A DNA stretch of 44,175 nt from Bacteroidota bacterium (GCA_027490225.1 JAIXYK010000064.1:1-44175); one strand, 5' to 3'. Counted from the first letter of the stretch, positions 13,994 to 23,853 are shown. Numbers and translations: made by a program. The notes: generated by a model not told the origin, from the sequence alone.

Positions 13994-15120
13994 AGATTGG
14001 TGAAATGTTTGTTGAAATTGGTCTGACTGGACAGGCGGCTTTCACAAAAACCATCGGAGCCGTAACCAAATCATTTGGCGCAGCCGCAGACGGGGCAAAC
14101 GCATTTCTTGGGGTTTCTAAAAAAGTATATGGCGCAATTGATGGCTACGTTGCCCCAATAGCAAAAGCCGGGGCGCAGCTATATCAGTTTGAACAAGCTA
14201 CGGGCATTTCAATGGTCACGCTTCAAAAGTGGCAAAAGGAAATGCTTAACTTCGGCGTTCAGGGCGATGTTGTCCAACAGAGCTTCATGAATTTACAAAG
14301 AGCCGTAAACACAATGATCATGGGCGGCGGAGTGCCGAAAAACATGGCACTTATTTTCCAACGCGCCGGGGTTGATCTAAACAGAATCCGCGACACCACA
14401 TACCTCATGGAAAAAATGATGGGTATTGCCAAAACAATGGACGTTGGGATTGGGCAAACTCTATTTGAAAACCTTGTTGGTCCGGAGATGTACCAAGCCA
14501 TGCGGCGGTCTACTGCGGACATTCAAAAGATTACTGGAGACTTTTATACACCGGAACAAGGCAAGGCGCTAGAGCGCGTAAATGTAATGTGGGACAAGAT
14601 GAAGTATCGCGCAGAAAAGGCTTTTGGCGGTATCATTGCGAACCACGGCCCAAAGCTAATTCAGCAAATCACCGTGATTATTGACAAGCTCGTAAAAATG
14701 ATTGATCAGCTCGTCATTCTTGGCGAAAAGCTAGGAGTTTTTAAAATACTTGAAAAAACCTTTGATGGCATCAGCATGGCGATGCAAGCAATGAAAGCAT
14801 TTTTTGAATACCTAGATGGAATGTTGGGTAAAGGAAAAGGGAGCTTGTTTGAAAAGGGATTGAAGTTGCTTGATCCATTTTTGGACAAATGGACAGAAAA
14901 AGTTGCAAAAATGATATATCCAACCCCGGAACTGCTTCCAAGTCCGGTTGCGGGCATGGCGGTTCCATTCAAGGGATCACAGTCAAACACAATGACATTT
15001 AACCAAACCATTACCGCAACAGGAGATGCAGAAACGGTCAAAAAAGCGGTTGCGAGCGGAACAACGTCGGGTATCAGACAGGCGGGCGCACAAATGCCAT
15101 CGGTGACTCGGAAAAACTAA
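13990..15120 (+). CDS. Tape measure protein (short)
   Basis: 376 residues; the longest helical protein in the tail block. N-terminus MKIGEMFVEIGLTGQAAFTK, with amphipathic and hydrophobic helices at ~215-290 (LIQQITVIIDKLVKMIDQLV, KTFDGISMAMQAMKAFFEYL). The C-terminus is Thr-rich (TFNQTITATGDAETVKKAVA, SGIRQAGAQMPS), resembling tape-measure ends. At roughly 0.15 nm per residue it would set a tail of only about 55 nm, short for a contractile phage. Start overlaps the chaperone frameshift stop (ATGA). Confidence 0.8.
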   Translation: MKIGEMFVEIGLTGQAAFTKTIGAVTKSFGAAADGANAFLGVSKKVYGAIDGYVAPIAKAGAQLYQFEQATGISMVTLQKWQKEMLNFGVQGDVVQQSFMNLQRAVNTMIMGGGVPKNMALIFQRAGVDLNRIRDTTYLMEKMMGIAKTMDVGIGQTLFENLVGPEMYQAMRRSTADIQKITGDFYTPEQGKALERVNVMWDKMKYRAEKAFGGIIANHGPKLIQQITVIIDKLVKMIDQLVILGEKLGVFKILEKTFDGISMAMQAMKAFFEYLDGMLGKGKGSLFEKGLKLLDPFLDKWTEKVAKMIYPTPELLPSPVAGMAVPFKGSQSNTMTFNQTITATGDAETVKKAVASGTTSGIRQAGAQMPSVTRKN

Positions 15121-15123
15121 ATT

Positions 15124-15939
15124 ATGACAAACGCTCAAAACATTTTAAGTGGCACGACAGGGATTACAACGGGGATTACATCTCTCAATAATCTCATTTT
15201 TATTAGCCCACAAAATGATATTGGGTATTGGGCGCAGTCAACACCAATTGCTCCGGGGACACCAACCCCCGCCAAGCGAAACGTAGGGTTGTTGTTTCAT
15301 TATGAAGGCGAAAACACGGCGACACTTGAAGCCGACATCACCGATCACTTTGTTGAATCGAACAACAGTATTTCCGATCAGATCGCAATTAAGCCGGATA
15401 CCATTACGGTTCAAGGCTTTGTTGGAGAGCTTACGGATTACATTCCAGACGTAACTAGCATTGTAAATCTTGTCCAATCAAAACTCACCGTATTAACACC
15501 CTACGCGCCAGAACTAACAACAAGCGCGCTAATTAACATTAACAACGCGATTCTGGCATATCAGGTATTGGCGAATACGTTATCAACCGTTCAACAGGTT
15601 TTTGGCGAGGAGAGGCAAAAAACTAAACAACAAGTGTACTTTGCTAGGTTCTACGGGTGGTTTTATCAAAGGGCGCTATTCACAGTGCAAACGCCGTGGA
15701 GGATTTGGGAAAACATGGCGATCAAAAGCCTGAGAGCAATTCAAAATGCCGACACTCGAATGATTACGGATTTTGAAATTACTTTTAAACAAATCAATTA
15801 TGTGAATCCCGTGTACGTTACCAATCCATATCAAGAGCGGGCGGCGGTTCAATATATAGATACGGTAAATCTTGGAACAAACAACTTGGCGTTATCCACC
15901 GAATCGGCGGATGGCGTTATTACCAACATTGTAGGATAA
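15124..15939 (+). CDS. Baseplate Dit-like hub protein
   Basis: 271 residues. The N-terminal half has the pattern of Dit-like N-terminal domains of Mu-type phages: ATLEADITDHFVESNNSISD followed by IAIKPDTITVQGFVGEL (~60-100). This domain forms the ring around the distal tube. The C-terminal half repeats a related split-barrel pattern (FYGWFYQRALFTVQTPWRIW, NADTRMITDFEITFKQINYV). No strong Shine-Dalgarno; it starts three bases after the tape-measure stop, so translation is probably coupled. Confidence 0.72.
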   Translation: MTNAQNILSGTTGITTGITSLNNLIFISPQNDIGYWAQSTPIAPGTPTPAKRNVGLLFHYEGENTATLEADITDHFVESNNSISDQIAIKPDTITVQGFVGELTDYIPDVTSIVNLVQSKLTVLTPYAPELTTSALININNAILAYQVLANTLSTVQQVFGEERQKTKQQVYFARFYGWFYQRALFTVQTPWRIWENMAIKSLRAIQNADTRMITDFEITFKQINYVNPVYVTNPYQERAAVQYIDTVNLGTNNLALSTESADGVITNIVG

Positions 15940-15942
15940 CCC

Positions 15943-16287
15943 ATGTTCGACGTGCAAAACATCACTTCCGACGGTAAACAAAAACAGCGGCTTGTTTTGC
16001 AAGATGGAACACAAGTGGACATTGAAATGGAATACTTGCCGCTTCAATCGGGGTGGGTTTTCAATTTGATCCGGTATCAAGATTTCGAGATTCGCGGTTT
16101 GAAGATTTGCGTAAGCCCTAACCTACTGTACCAATATAAAAATGTAATACCATTTGGGATAGCGGTAACTAGCAGGACCGGATTTGAGCCAACCCAACAG
16201 CAAGACTTTTCCTCCAACGAAGTTAAAATGTATATTTTAACCCAAGAAGAACTGCAGATTTACGAGGACTATTTAAGTAATGGATAA
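15943..16287 (+). CDS. Baseplate plug-like protein (DUF6983-like)
   Basis: 114 residues. The order of beta elements, RLVLQDGTQVDIEMEYLPLQ, SGWVFNLIRYQDFEIRGLKI and SPNLLYQYKNVIPFGIAV, fits the small plug protein (DUF6983) that sits between hub and wedge in minimal myovirus baseplates such as Pam3. The position between Dit-like and hub genes agrees. It overlaps the next gene by 8 bases. Confidence 0.7.
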   Translation: MFDVQNITSDGKQKQRLVLQDGTQVDIEMEYLPLQSGWVFNLIRYQDFEIRGLKICVSPNLLYQYKNVIPFGIAVTSRTGFEPTQQQDFSSNEVKMYILTQEELQIYEDYLSNG

Positions 16288-17179
16288 GTTGTTTAGAAAT
16301 TACAACTTATTGGTGCAAGGGCTTGATGGGGAGTTTCAAGCGTTTACATTGCCATATACAATGGAGTTCGACATTCGCCGCAGCAAGTTTGGTGACGCAA
16401 ATCAATGCAGCATTAAGATTTATAACCTAAATCCAAACACTCGGAACAATCTTCGCAAGGATTCTACTGATTTTGACATTAACCGGAGGCTAACGCTTTC
16501 GGTGGGATACGGCAAAAGCCTATCCACCATTTTTGATGGGACCATTTTTAGATGTTATTCCTATCGAGATGGCGTCACGTTTGTTACTGAAATTGAAGGT
16601 ATGGACGCCGGGTTTGCGTTCGTAAATGCCGAAGTACAAATCGACTATTCCGCAGGAAGTACATACCAAGCCATTGTTGAAAAAATAGCAAAACAACTAG
16701 AGCCTTTTGGAATTACTAGAGGCGCAATTGGCAGGATACCGGGCGTCACAGAGAGAGCGGGTAGCTACGCGGGCAACGCCATTGAAATCCTTAAAAATTT
16801 AACTGGAAGAACATTTTTTATTGATAATCAAAAGCTCTTTGTTCTTCAAGACAACGAAACATTTGATGGTACATTTAACTTAATTAGCGCCGAAACGGGG
16901 TTGATTAACACACCAATCCTTCAAGAAACCTTGGTCAATTGCGAGATGATTATGGAGCCGAGAATCCTAATTGGGCAAAAGATTACCCTAGATTCTCAAA
17001 CCGCATCTAACAACAATACAACAACGGATCGACTTCTTATCAATAACTTTAACGGGGAATACAAGGTCGTTGGGTTAGAGCATAAGGGAACGATCTCGCA
17101 AACGGTTGCGGGAACCGCAATCACCAAATTATCGCTTGCCGGGTCTTATACCATTGGGCAGTTATCGGGGGTATTGTAA
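16280..17179 (+). CDS. Baseplate hub protein (gp27/gp44-like)
   Basis: 299 residues. Starts MDKLFRNYNLLVQGLDG. Features RRSKFGDANQCSIKIYNLNP (~34-53) and RLTLSVGYGKSLSTIFDGTI (~72-91), the beta-barrel opening of gp27/gp44-type hub proteins that form the trimeric ring holding the spike. A GAGGA site lies upstream inside the plug gene. Overlaps the spike gene start by TAATG. Confidence 0.78.
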   Translation: MDKLFRNYNLLVQGLDGEFQAFTLPYTMEFDIRRSKFGDANQCSIKIYNLNPNTRNNLRKDSTDFDINRRLTLSVGYGKSLSTIFDGTIFRCYSYRDGVTFVTEIEGMDAGFAFVNAEVQIDYSAGSTYQAIVEKIAKQLEPFGITRGAIGRIPGVTERAGSYAGNAIEILKNLTGRTFFIDNQKLFVLQDNETFDGTFNLISAETGLINTPILQETLVNCEMIMEPRILIGQKITLDSQTASNNNTTTDRLLINNFNGEYKVVGLEHKGTISQTVAGTAITKLSLAGSYTIGQLSGVL

Positions 17180-17907
17180 TGCCAACAGGAAAAGTAACAG
17201 AACCAACACCGTTTAGTAGGATTACCCCGGCGGCGGAAATGTCACTGGCGCAACTCTTGGATGAGCGATTGCGGGGGTTGAAGCTCGATTTCAACTGCCA
17301 CGCGATTGCCAAAATTCAAACCTTTAACTCTGCAAACCTTACTTGCACCGCAAGCATTAACTACACCAAGACGTTTCTTAAAAGAAACGAAGATGGGACA
17401 TATTCAGACGAGTATATAGAATACCCGGTATTGGCGGACGTTCCAGTTGTGGTTATGAGTGGCGGAGCGGGATCTCTTACGTTCCCAATTGCCGCCGGGG
17501 ATGATTGCCTTATTCTTTTTAATGACCGAGATATTGATAATTGGTTTGCGACCGGACAGGCGTTGCCGCTTAACTCCAATCGACTTCACAGCCTTAATGA
17601 TGGAATTGCCCTTGTCGGCATTAGATCGTCTAATAATCCAATAGCCGGATATGATTCCACGAGGGTTGTATTAAAAAACAATCAAGCATCGGTGGGCGTC
17701 GGAGCGAATAAAATTCAAATTAAAAATCAAACCAGAAATCTATATACAATTTTAAATAATTTAATTACCGCGCTACAAACCTTCGCACAAACCACAAGCA
17801 CCGCAACAACGGCTCCGCAAATTGCTACGGCTGCATTAACTCTTGTGGCAGCAATTAAAACAGTGCCTAACGATTTATCAGCACAACTCGGGGAGTTAAT
17901 GGAATGA
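17179..17907 (+). CDS. Baseplate central spike (gp138 N-terminal-like OB domain)
   Basis: 242 residues. Residues ~35-140 (ATIQ-type strands, VLADVPVVVMSGGAGSLTFP, AAGDDCLILFNDRDIDNWFA) resemble the OB-fold of Gp138/gpV spike proteins that pierce the outer membrane. After it come SVGVGANKIQIKN-type short beta repeats and a C-terminal Ala/Thr-rich helix (TLVAAIKTVPNDLSAQLGEL). The beta-helix needle is shorter than in P2 gpV. Located after the hub, as expected. Confidence 0.8.
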   Translation: MPTGKVTEPTPFSRITPAAEMSLAQLLDERLRGLKLDFNCHAIAKIQTFNSANLTCTASINYTKTFLKRNEDGTYSDEYIEYPVLADVPVVVMSGGAGSLTFPIAAGDDCLILFNDRDIDNWFATGQALPLNSNRLHSLNDGIALVGIRSSNNPIAGYDSTRVVLKNNQASVGVGANKIQIKNQTRNLYTILNNLITALQTFAQTTSTATTAPQIATAALTLVAAIKTVPNDLSAQLGELME

Positions 17908-18269
17908 TTGTACGAGCATTGGATTCAAACCACGATTGGACTTACGGCAAGGGGCGAAACAATTACAGGAGAGACAACGACGCAATTGTTCAAAACATAG
18001 ATACCCGACTATTATGCTTTGTAAATGATTGCTTTTTTGACAAAGATGGGGGCATTGATTGGTGGACTTTGCTTGGCGGTAAAAACAGGTTGGCGCTAGA
18101 GCTTGCCATATCCGGCACAATTCTTAATACTGACGCTGTAACGGCTTTGCTTGCTCTTTCTTTGAATTTGAACCAAGATAGACTTATAACGATTTCGTAT
18201 CAGGTGGTTACTGACTATTCCACCAATAAGAGTCTAAATGGTACGGTCACTTTGGGCGGAGGGATATAA
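17904..18269 (+). CDS. Baseplate wedge protein (gp25-like)
   Basis: 121 residues. The opening ALDSNHDWTYGKGRNNYRRD and QNIDTRLLCFVNDCFFDKDG followed by GIDWWTLLGG match Mu gp46 / T4 gp25-like wedge proteins that initiate sheath assembly. ATGA overlap with the spike gene; GGGGAG ribosome-binding site. Confidence 0.82.
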   Translation: MIVRALDSNHDWTYGKGRNNYRRDNDAIVQNIDTRLLCFVNDCFFDKDGGIDWWTLLGGKNRLALELAISGTILNTDAVTALLALSLNLNQDRLITISYQVVTDYSTNKSLNGTVTLGGGI

Positions 18270-19489
18270 TGCCAAACATAATTACCTCATCAGGATTACA
18301 AACCGCCACATCATCGGAATTGATTGCCCAATTCACAGCGGATTTCCAAGCAATTTACGGCGCAGACATTAACCTCGATCCGGATACCCCGGACGGGCAA
18401 ATGATGATGATTTTCATTCAATCCGTATTGGATTTGGAAAGTCTTCTTACCCAAATCTATAACGGATTTGATCCGGACCTTGCCGTAGGTAATGTACTCG
18501 ATCAGAGGGTTGCAATTAACGGGATTCAGCGTCTTGGTGGTACATACACTATTACGCCAGTTTCAATCACAACCACGCTCTCCCCAAGCCAAAGCATTAC
18601 GCTCAAGGGGTTAGATTTACACCCTGACGATCCATACACGGTTTCGGATTCCGCGGGAACTCAATACTTTTTGCAAATTACAACCACGATTTCTACGGTT
18701 GGAACTAGCACTACATCTCTGTCTTTTAGAGCGGCAGAGCCGGGGGCAACGCTTACACAGCAAAATACCATTAACACTCCGGTCACAATTGTAATTGGTG
18801 TCACTGGCGTTATTAACCCTTTGCCATACACATCGCTTGGTCTTAACCAAGAAACGGACGCACAACTTAAAGTACGGCGTCAAAGATCGGTTGCGTTGGC
18901 ATCTAAAGGGTATTTGTCCGGATTGCTTGCCGCGCTTCAAAACATTTCAGGGGTAGAAACCGCAATTGTTTACGAGAACACGGGCGATGTTGTTGACGCA
19001 AAAGGCATTACCCCTCATGCAATTTGGGTAATCGTTGGCGGAACCGTGGCAGACGTCGATGTTGCAACCGCTATTTACAACAAAAGAAATGCCGGGTGCG
19101 GTCTTTATACAATTCTTGGACCGAGCTTAAAAACCTACAACATCACCCAAGATGATGGGTCTATTTTTACGGTAAAATGGAACACCGTAATTAGCCAACC
19201 CATCTTCCTCAAGGTTGGCTTAACATCTATTGATGGCATTACTCCCCCGTTGTCTGCGGCGATTGTTGCGGGACTTCCTTCCAAGTTTGTTCTTGGGGTT
19301 GGGGAAACCGTAGATATTAACGAAGTGGCAACTTGGATTCAAGAAATTGATCCGAATTGCTTGGTTACATTCCCTGCAACTTACGGGCTTTCAGCTAATA
19401 ACGTGACGTTCTTTAACATCCTTTCGCCTAGTTCATTCAACGGTCAAATGAACCTTCCAAGCGGAAACATTAGCTTCACTATATTCTAA
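18269..19489 (+). CDS. Baseplate J-like wedge protein
   Basis: 406 residues. N-terminal AQFTADFQAIYGADINLDPD then TPDGQMMMIFIQSVLDLESL, GNVLDQRVAINGIQRLGGTY and the central INPLPYTSLGLNQETDAQLK VRRQRSVAL region are the standard Baseplate_J (gpJ/gp47) features. It builds the wedge together with the gp25-like and gpI-like neighbours. GGAGG site, TAATG overlaps on both sides. Confidence 0.9.
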   Translation: MPNIITSSGLQTATSSELIAQFTADFQAIYGADINLDPDTPDGQMMMIFIQSVLDLESLLTQIYNGFDPDLAVGNVLDQRVAINGIQRLGGTYTITPVSITTTLSPSQSITLKGLDLHPDDPYTVSDSAGTQYFLQITTTISTVGTSTTSLSFRAAEPGATLTQQNTINTPVTIVIGVTGVINPLPYTSLGLNQETDAQLKVRRQRSVALASKGYLSGLLAALQNISGVETAIVYENTGDVVDAKGITPHAIWVIVGGTVADVDVATAIYNKRNAGCGLYTILGPSLKTYNITQDDGSIFTVKWNTVISQPIFLKVGLTSIDGITPPLSAAIVAGLPSKFVLGVGETVDINEVATWIQEIDPNCLVTFPATYGLSANNVTFFNILSPSSFNGQMNLPSGNISFTIF

Positions 19490-20103
19490 TGACAACAAAC
19501 GACATTATTAACTATTACGCCAATCTTCTGATTATACAATACGCCAACAAGCCAAAGGCGTATGCCACGATTCAGGCGTTGGTAAAAATGGTTGTAATGG
19601 ATCAATTGCCAGTTGCCGTTCAAGGCGCGTTTGATTTATCAACTGCCTCCGGGGTTCAGCTAGACGTATTGGCTAAGTATGCGGGAGTTACCAGAACCTC
19701 ATCAGGATTGGGCGTAACCGTAACTTTGACCGATGCAGAGCTTAGAACCTTGATTCAATTTGCAATCATCGTGAACAATAGCGGCTCTGCCCTTGGGGAT
19801 TTTGTGCCGCCACTGGCGGAGTTCTTCCCCAATTCCATTTATATTTTCGATCATAAGACCATGAGAATTTCATTCTTATTGGATTCGGACATTGGAAGTA
19901 TTGCGCTTATCCAAGCGGTTTTGATTCAAAATTTGTTGCCGAAGCCGATGGGCGTTAGAAAAACGGTTATTTATACATCGGATATATTGTTTTTCGGGAT
20001 GCGGACATATTTGGCAAACACAACGAACATTAGACCATTTAATAGCTATGCAAGCTCGCCACAGCCAACTTGGAAGTGGCTATCTTATCAAATGGCGGTA
20101 TAA
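19489..20103 (+). CDS. Baseplate protein gpI-like (DUF2612)
   Basis: 204 residues. Contains QLPVAVQGAFDLSTASGVQL then DVLAKYAGVTRT (~43-75), the DUF2612 pattern of wedge proteins that connect baseplate J to tail fibres. The C-terminal part, SIYIFDHKTMRISFLLDSDI and LLPKPMGVRKTVIYTSD, fits too. Starts with TAATG overlap and no strong Shine-Dalgarno, thus translationally coupled. Confidence 0.82.
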   Translation: MTTNDIINYYANLLIIQYANKPKAYATIQALVKMVVMDQLPVAVQGAFDLSTASGVQLDVLAKYAGVTRTSSGLGVTVTLTDAELRTLIQFAIIVNNSGSALGDFVPPLAEFFPNSIYIFDHKTMRISFLLDSDIGSIALIQAVLIQNLLPKPMGVRKTVIYTSDILFFGMRTYLANTTNIRPFNSYASSPQPTWKWLSYQMAV

Positions 20104-20112
20104 GGAGAATAT

Positions 20113-20799
20113 ATGCCAAGGTACACAAGATATTTACAAAAGATTTTCGGATCAACGGCGGGCGGAACGGAGATAGCGCAATACGGATCTTTGGCAAACG
20201 GAACGCCAAACTATACAACAAACCCCCTGACGATTCAGGGGTTGGGACAATATCTCCAAGGATGGTTTGCCGGGGTAGTTGGTGGAAACAGCCCTGCAAT
20301 CGAAGACATGAACGCGTTGTTTTATTTAATGACATACCAACTTGCATACATCATGCAGCTTGGAACGCCGGAGTATGATGCGACAACGGAATACTTTATC
20401 GGCTCAATCGTTCAGGACGGATTTGGAGTTACCTACGTTTCATTGACTGACAACAACTTGGGTAACGCTCTTTCAAACGCGACTCACTGGAAACGTGCGG
20501 GAAGCGGGATTAGCGGAACCACGTTAATTTCTACAACTACAACCTTGTCGAATACTAATGCTAACCAAGTAATTAAAGTGGACACTACCGGGGGCGCGTT
20601 TACAGTAACAATGCCCGCCACTCCGCCAAACTTTGCCGTATTTTATTTCAAAGACGTTGGCGGAGCGTTGGCGACAAACCCGTTGACAATCAATCCGAAC
20701 GGAAAAAATATTGAGGGGTTGGCATCTAACTATGTTGTATATGCTCCGTATTGGAGCCGCGGTGTGTTTTACGATGGAACCGCATATTGGTTGATCTAA
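20113..20799 (+). CDS. Tail fibre / fibre adaptor protein
   Basis: 228 residues. The N-terminal ~110 residues (FGSTAGGTEIAQYGSLANGT, YLQGWFAGVVGGNSPAIEDM, LFYLMTYQLAYIMQLGTPEY) are an attachment domain often seen at the start of phage fibres. The C-terminal half is a small beta domain (GGAFTVTMPATPPNFAVFYF, NPLTINPNGKNIEGL, SRGVFYDGTAYWLI). It follows the last baseplate gene, so it probably links the baseplate to the RCC1-type proteins encoded next. AAGGAG site. Confidence 0.7.
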   Translation: MPRYTRYLQKIFGSTAGGTEIAQYGSLANGTPNYTTNPLTIQGLGQYLQGWFAGVVGGNSPAIEDMNALFYLMTYQLAYIMQLGTPEYDATTEYFIGSIVQDGFGVTYVSLTDNNLGNALSNATHWKRAGSGISGTTLISTTTTLSNTNANQVIKVDTTGGAFTVTMPATPPNFAVFYFKDVGGALATNPLTINPNGKNIEGLASNYVVYAPYWSRGVFYDGTAYWLI

Positions 20800-20806
20800 G
20801 GAGCTT

Positions 20807-22345
20807 ATGGCAACAGCGATACAAACATTTACAGCAACGGGGACATGGACAGCGCCCGCCGGGGTAACAACGGTTGTTGTAACGCCAACGTATGCGCCAT
20901 TTGATCAATATGCGGGGTTGGTTGCATTTGCCTTTAATGCAACAAATGGGAGTGTATATGGGTTTGGACAAAATGCGGCAGGGGCATTTGGAAATGGAAT
21001 TGGAACACTTGTAGATTCGACGTCACCAATCGTTATTGCTCAAGGATTAAAAACGTACAAAGTTTTTTCAGGAGTCAATACGGTTGCTTCCTTTTTTTAT
21101 ATTGGAAAGGATGGAATTACATACGCTGCGGGGAGCAATTTAGAAGGGTCTTTAGGCATTGGTGATACGACTCCGCGATCCGTTCCAACCGCAGTATTGG
21201 GAGGGCTATCTTTTAAAGAAATAATCAGCGAAAACGATCAAGGGGTTCCAAACCGAACAACCACATTTGGACTTACAACCAATGGGGATTTGTTTGCATG
21301 GGGAAACAATGCGATTGGGCAACTTGGCGACGGAACGACTGTTTCAAAATCGTCGCCTGTTAGAGTTCTTGGCGGGTTAAAATTTAAAAAAGTACAAATT
21401 GCAGTTGCACCATCCAACATTGCGGGAGTCCAAACGTCCTGCTTTGGGCTTACAACAACAGGGCAAATTTACGCTTGGGGCGGCAACGTCGATGGGCAAC
21501 TAGGAACGGGGGACACAACAAATAGAACCTCGCCCGCATTGGTGATTGGCGGTCAGACTTGGACAGATTTTAGCGCGATTGGAACTGGATCACAGGTCGC
21601 GGTTTTGGCACTTAACTCAAGCGGTGTGGCATATTCTTGGGGCGTTGATATTAGCGGGATCAGAGGGGATGGTGGAGCGGTTTTTAAAACAAGCTCTCCC
21701 GGATTGGTTTCGGGCGGACACACGTTTGTGAAATTGGTAGCCGTAGGCAAAGGTTCGTCGGCTTATGGTTTAAAGTCAAATGGAGAAGTTTGGAGTTGGG
21801 GACAAAATATAAATGGTCAACTCGGACTTAATGACACCACATTTAGAAATGTTCCAAATCAAATAATTGGTGGATTAACCGCAACGAATGTGTTTAGCGA
21901 TGGGCTTGGATCAGCATTTATTACAACACAATCAAATCAATTATATGCACTAGGAAGAAACATTTATGGGAACCTTGGCGTTGGTGATGTCACCCCAAGA
22001 AGTTCTCCCGCATTGGTGTTAGGGGGGTTTTCTTGGAAAAAAATGATTGGAGGTGTGGGAGGAAACGGATTTCCGAAAGCGGTTACAAATGGAGGGGCAA
22101 TATATTTTTGGGGCGCGTTTTATAGTAGCGTTACAGACACAAGAAGTTCTCCAGTTATTATGCCGGGTGGATTAACCTTAAAAGAAGACGCAGAATCTTT
22201 TGGTCCAATGCCAAGCAGGACGCAAATCACGGTCGTTCCCGGAACGAGCTATGCCGTGACAATCAGCGACAAGATTTCAACCTTTGGCAAGGTTTCAGTG
22301 TCAAGTGGGGCGATTAGCTCATTAACCATAGAGTACGATCAATAA
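20807..22345 (+). CDS. RCC1 beta-propeller fibre protein 1
   Basis: 512 residues. Residues ~8-30 (FTATGTWTAPAGVTTVVV) and the final ~45 (TQITVVPGTSYAVTI and following strands) are the two halves of a small fibre-tip domain that in many phages are joined by a Gly-rich loop. Here eight RCC1-like repeats of ~50 residues lie between them, each with a core like LFAWGNNAIGQLGDGTTVSK then SSPVRVLGG. One (AYSWGVDISGIRGDGG) is irregular. Such propellers bind ligands or proteins, so a receptor-binding role is inferred. AAGGAG site. First of three paralogues. Confidence 0.82.
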   Translation: MATAIQTFTATGTWTAPAGVTTVVVTPTYAPFDQYAGLVAFAFNATNGSVYGFGQNAAGAFGNGIGTLVDSTSPIVIAQGLKTYKVFSGVNTVASFFYIGKDGITYAAGSNLEGSLGIGDTTPRSVPTAVLGGLSFKEIISENDQGVPNRTTTFGLTTNGDLFAWGNNAIGQLGDGTTVSKSSPVRVLGGLKFKKVQIAVAPSNIAGVQTSCFGLTTTGQIYAWGGNVDGQLGTGDTTNRTSPALVIGGQTWTDFSAIGTGSQVAVLALNSSGVAYSWGVDISGIRGDGGAVFKTSSPGLVSGGHTFVKLVAVGKGSSAYGLKSNGEVWSWGQNINGQLGLNDTTFRNVPNQIIGGLTATNVFSDGLGSAFITTQSNQLYALGRNIYGNLGVGDVTPRSSPALVLGGFSWKKMIGGVGGNGFPKAVTNGGAIYFWGAFYSSVTDTRSSPVIMPGGLTLKEDAESFGPMPSRTQITVVPGTSYAVTISDKISTFGKVSVSSGAISSLTIEYDQ

Positions 22346-22346
22346 T

Positions 22347-23852
22347 ATGGGAAAAATAGCGCAACAAATTATTACAGCAAGTGGATCATGGACCGCCCCG
22401 GCGGGAGTGGCGTCGATAAATGTAAAAGCCGAATACTCGTTTCTGGAACCGGAATTGGTAAACTCCACGTTCTTATTGAGTCAACAAAACGCTTTGTATG
22501 CTTGCGGATTGAATACTACAGGAAGATTGGGCGTTGGCGATAACGCAAACAAATCGGCATTAACTCCGATAGCCAATACCACATATTTAAAAATTTGTTC
22601 GTCATACAATACAGCCGATACCAATTATGCAATTGCTTCTAGCGGGGTTTCCTACGCTTGGGGAGCAAACGCAAACGGACAAATCGGAGACGGAACGGTT
22701 GTGCCTAAAAGCGTACCGACAATAGTTTCAGGCGGGCTTTTATTTGATGTGATTAGAAGTTCGGGACTGACTGCGGCGGGAGTTACCAAAAACGGGAATT
22801 GGTATTCGTGGGGGCTTAATAACTTAGGGCAACTTGGGGTTCTGGATATTGCTCCAAGAAGCGTGCCTACCTTGGTTCAAGGCGCAGTATCATTTCAAGA
22901 CGTCGTTGTTGGACGAGATGCCGTATGCGCTCTATCGGCAGCGGGGCAAGTATGGTGCGTTGGTTCTAATGCCGTGGGACAGCTTGGCGATGGAACGACA
23001 ACAACAAGGAGTTCTCCCGCGGTAGTAGCCGGAGCGGTTACATTTAAAGCTCTGTATGGCGGGTATCTTAACACTACAGACGAAAGTTTTTACGCAATCG
23101 CAACCAATGGCGACACATACGCGTGGGGAGATAACGATTCCGGGCAACTCGGGGTAGGTGATTTGCTCAACAAAAGTTCACCAACCTTGATTCCGGGCGG
23201 GTATCAATTTCTCAAAATTTGGGACACAATCGAAAACTCAACCTATGGGATTACCTCCGATGGGACGCTGTATGCGTGGGGATCGAATCAATACGGGCAA
23301 TTGGGGACCAATGAAGATCCTGCAACCATACCGCGTAAAAGCTCCCCAACGCTTGTAGTTGGTGGATTAAAGTTTGTATATTTTAGCCCCGGAAGTCTTG
23401 GGCAGAACGCGTATGGGATTACGGCGGACGGTAGTTTGTATGCTTGGGGACGTAACCAAGGCGGACAGCTAGGGCAAAACAACATCACGTCTATAAGCTC
23501 TCCGGCGTTGGTATTGGGGACTTCAGGTCTTGGATTCCGCAGAGTGGCGGTTATTGGAAACTCCGTTCTTGCGTACACCACAAGCGGAGATATTTACGGG
23601 TGGGGATTAAACGCCAACGGGGAGTGTGGATTGGGAGATACGACAGCCCGAAGCAGCCCGGTTTTATTGGCGGGGGCAATCTTCCCACAAATTGTAACAC
23701 CACCCGAAGCGCCGTTCCCAAGCTCAGTGGATATAACGGTTATTCCGGGGACTACATACAGCATTGTGTTTTCTTCCCAATACTCTACATTTAATGGAAC
23801 GCAAGTTGGATACGGGGACATTGAGCGTTTAATTATCACATACGAGCAATAA
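22347..23852 (+). CDS. RCC1 beta-propeller fibre protein 2
   Basis: 501 residues, paralogue of its two neighbours. N-terminal ITASGSWTAPAGVASINV and C-terminal FPSSVDITVIPGTTYSIVF frame eight repeats, e.g. LYAWGSNQYGQLGTNEDPAT (with a small insertion), TYAWGDNDSGQLGVGDLLNK and IYGWGLNANGECGLGDTTAR. Separated by one base from the previous stop and lacking a Shine-Dalgarno (context CAATAATATGG), so it is expected to be translated by reinitiation. The loops between conserved cores vary most, which would suit variable receptor contacts. Confidence 0.82.
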   Translation: MGKIAQQIITASGSWTAPAGVASINVKAEYSFLEPELVNSTFLLSQQNALYACGLNTTGRLGVGDNANKSALTPIANTTYLKICSSYNTADTNYAIASSGVSYAWGANANGQIGDGTVVPKSVPTIVSGGLLFDVIRSSGLTAAGVTKNGNWYSWGLNNLGQLGVLDIAPRSVPTLVQGAVSFQDVVVGRDAVCALSAAGQVWCVGSNAVGQLGDGTTTTRSSPAVVAGAVTFKALYGGYLNTTDESFYAIATNGDTYAWGDNDSGQLGVGDLLNKSSPTLIPGGYQFLKIWDTIENSTYGITSDGTLYAWGSNQYGQLGTNEDPATIPRKSSPTLVVGGLKFVYFSPGSLGQNAYGITADGSLYAWGRNQGGQLGQNNITSISSPALVLGTSGLGFRRVAVIGNSVLAYTTSGDIYGWGLNANGECGLGDTTARSSPVLLAGAIFPQIVTPPEAPFPSSVDITVIPGTTYSIVFSSQYSTFNGTQVGYGDIERLIITYEQ

Positions 23853-23853
23853 T

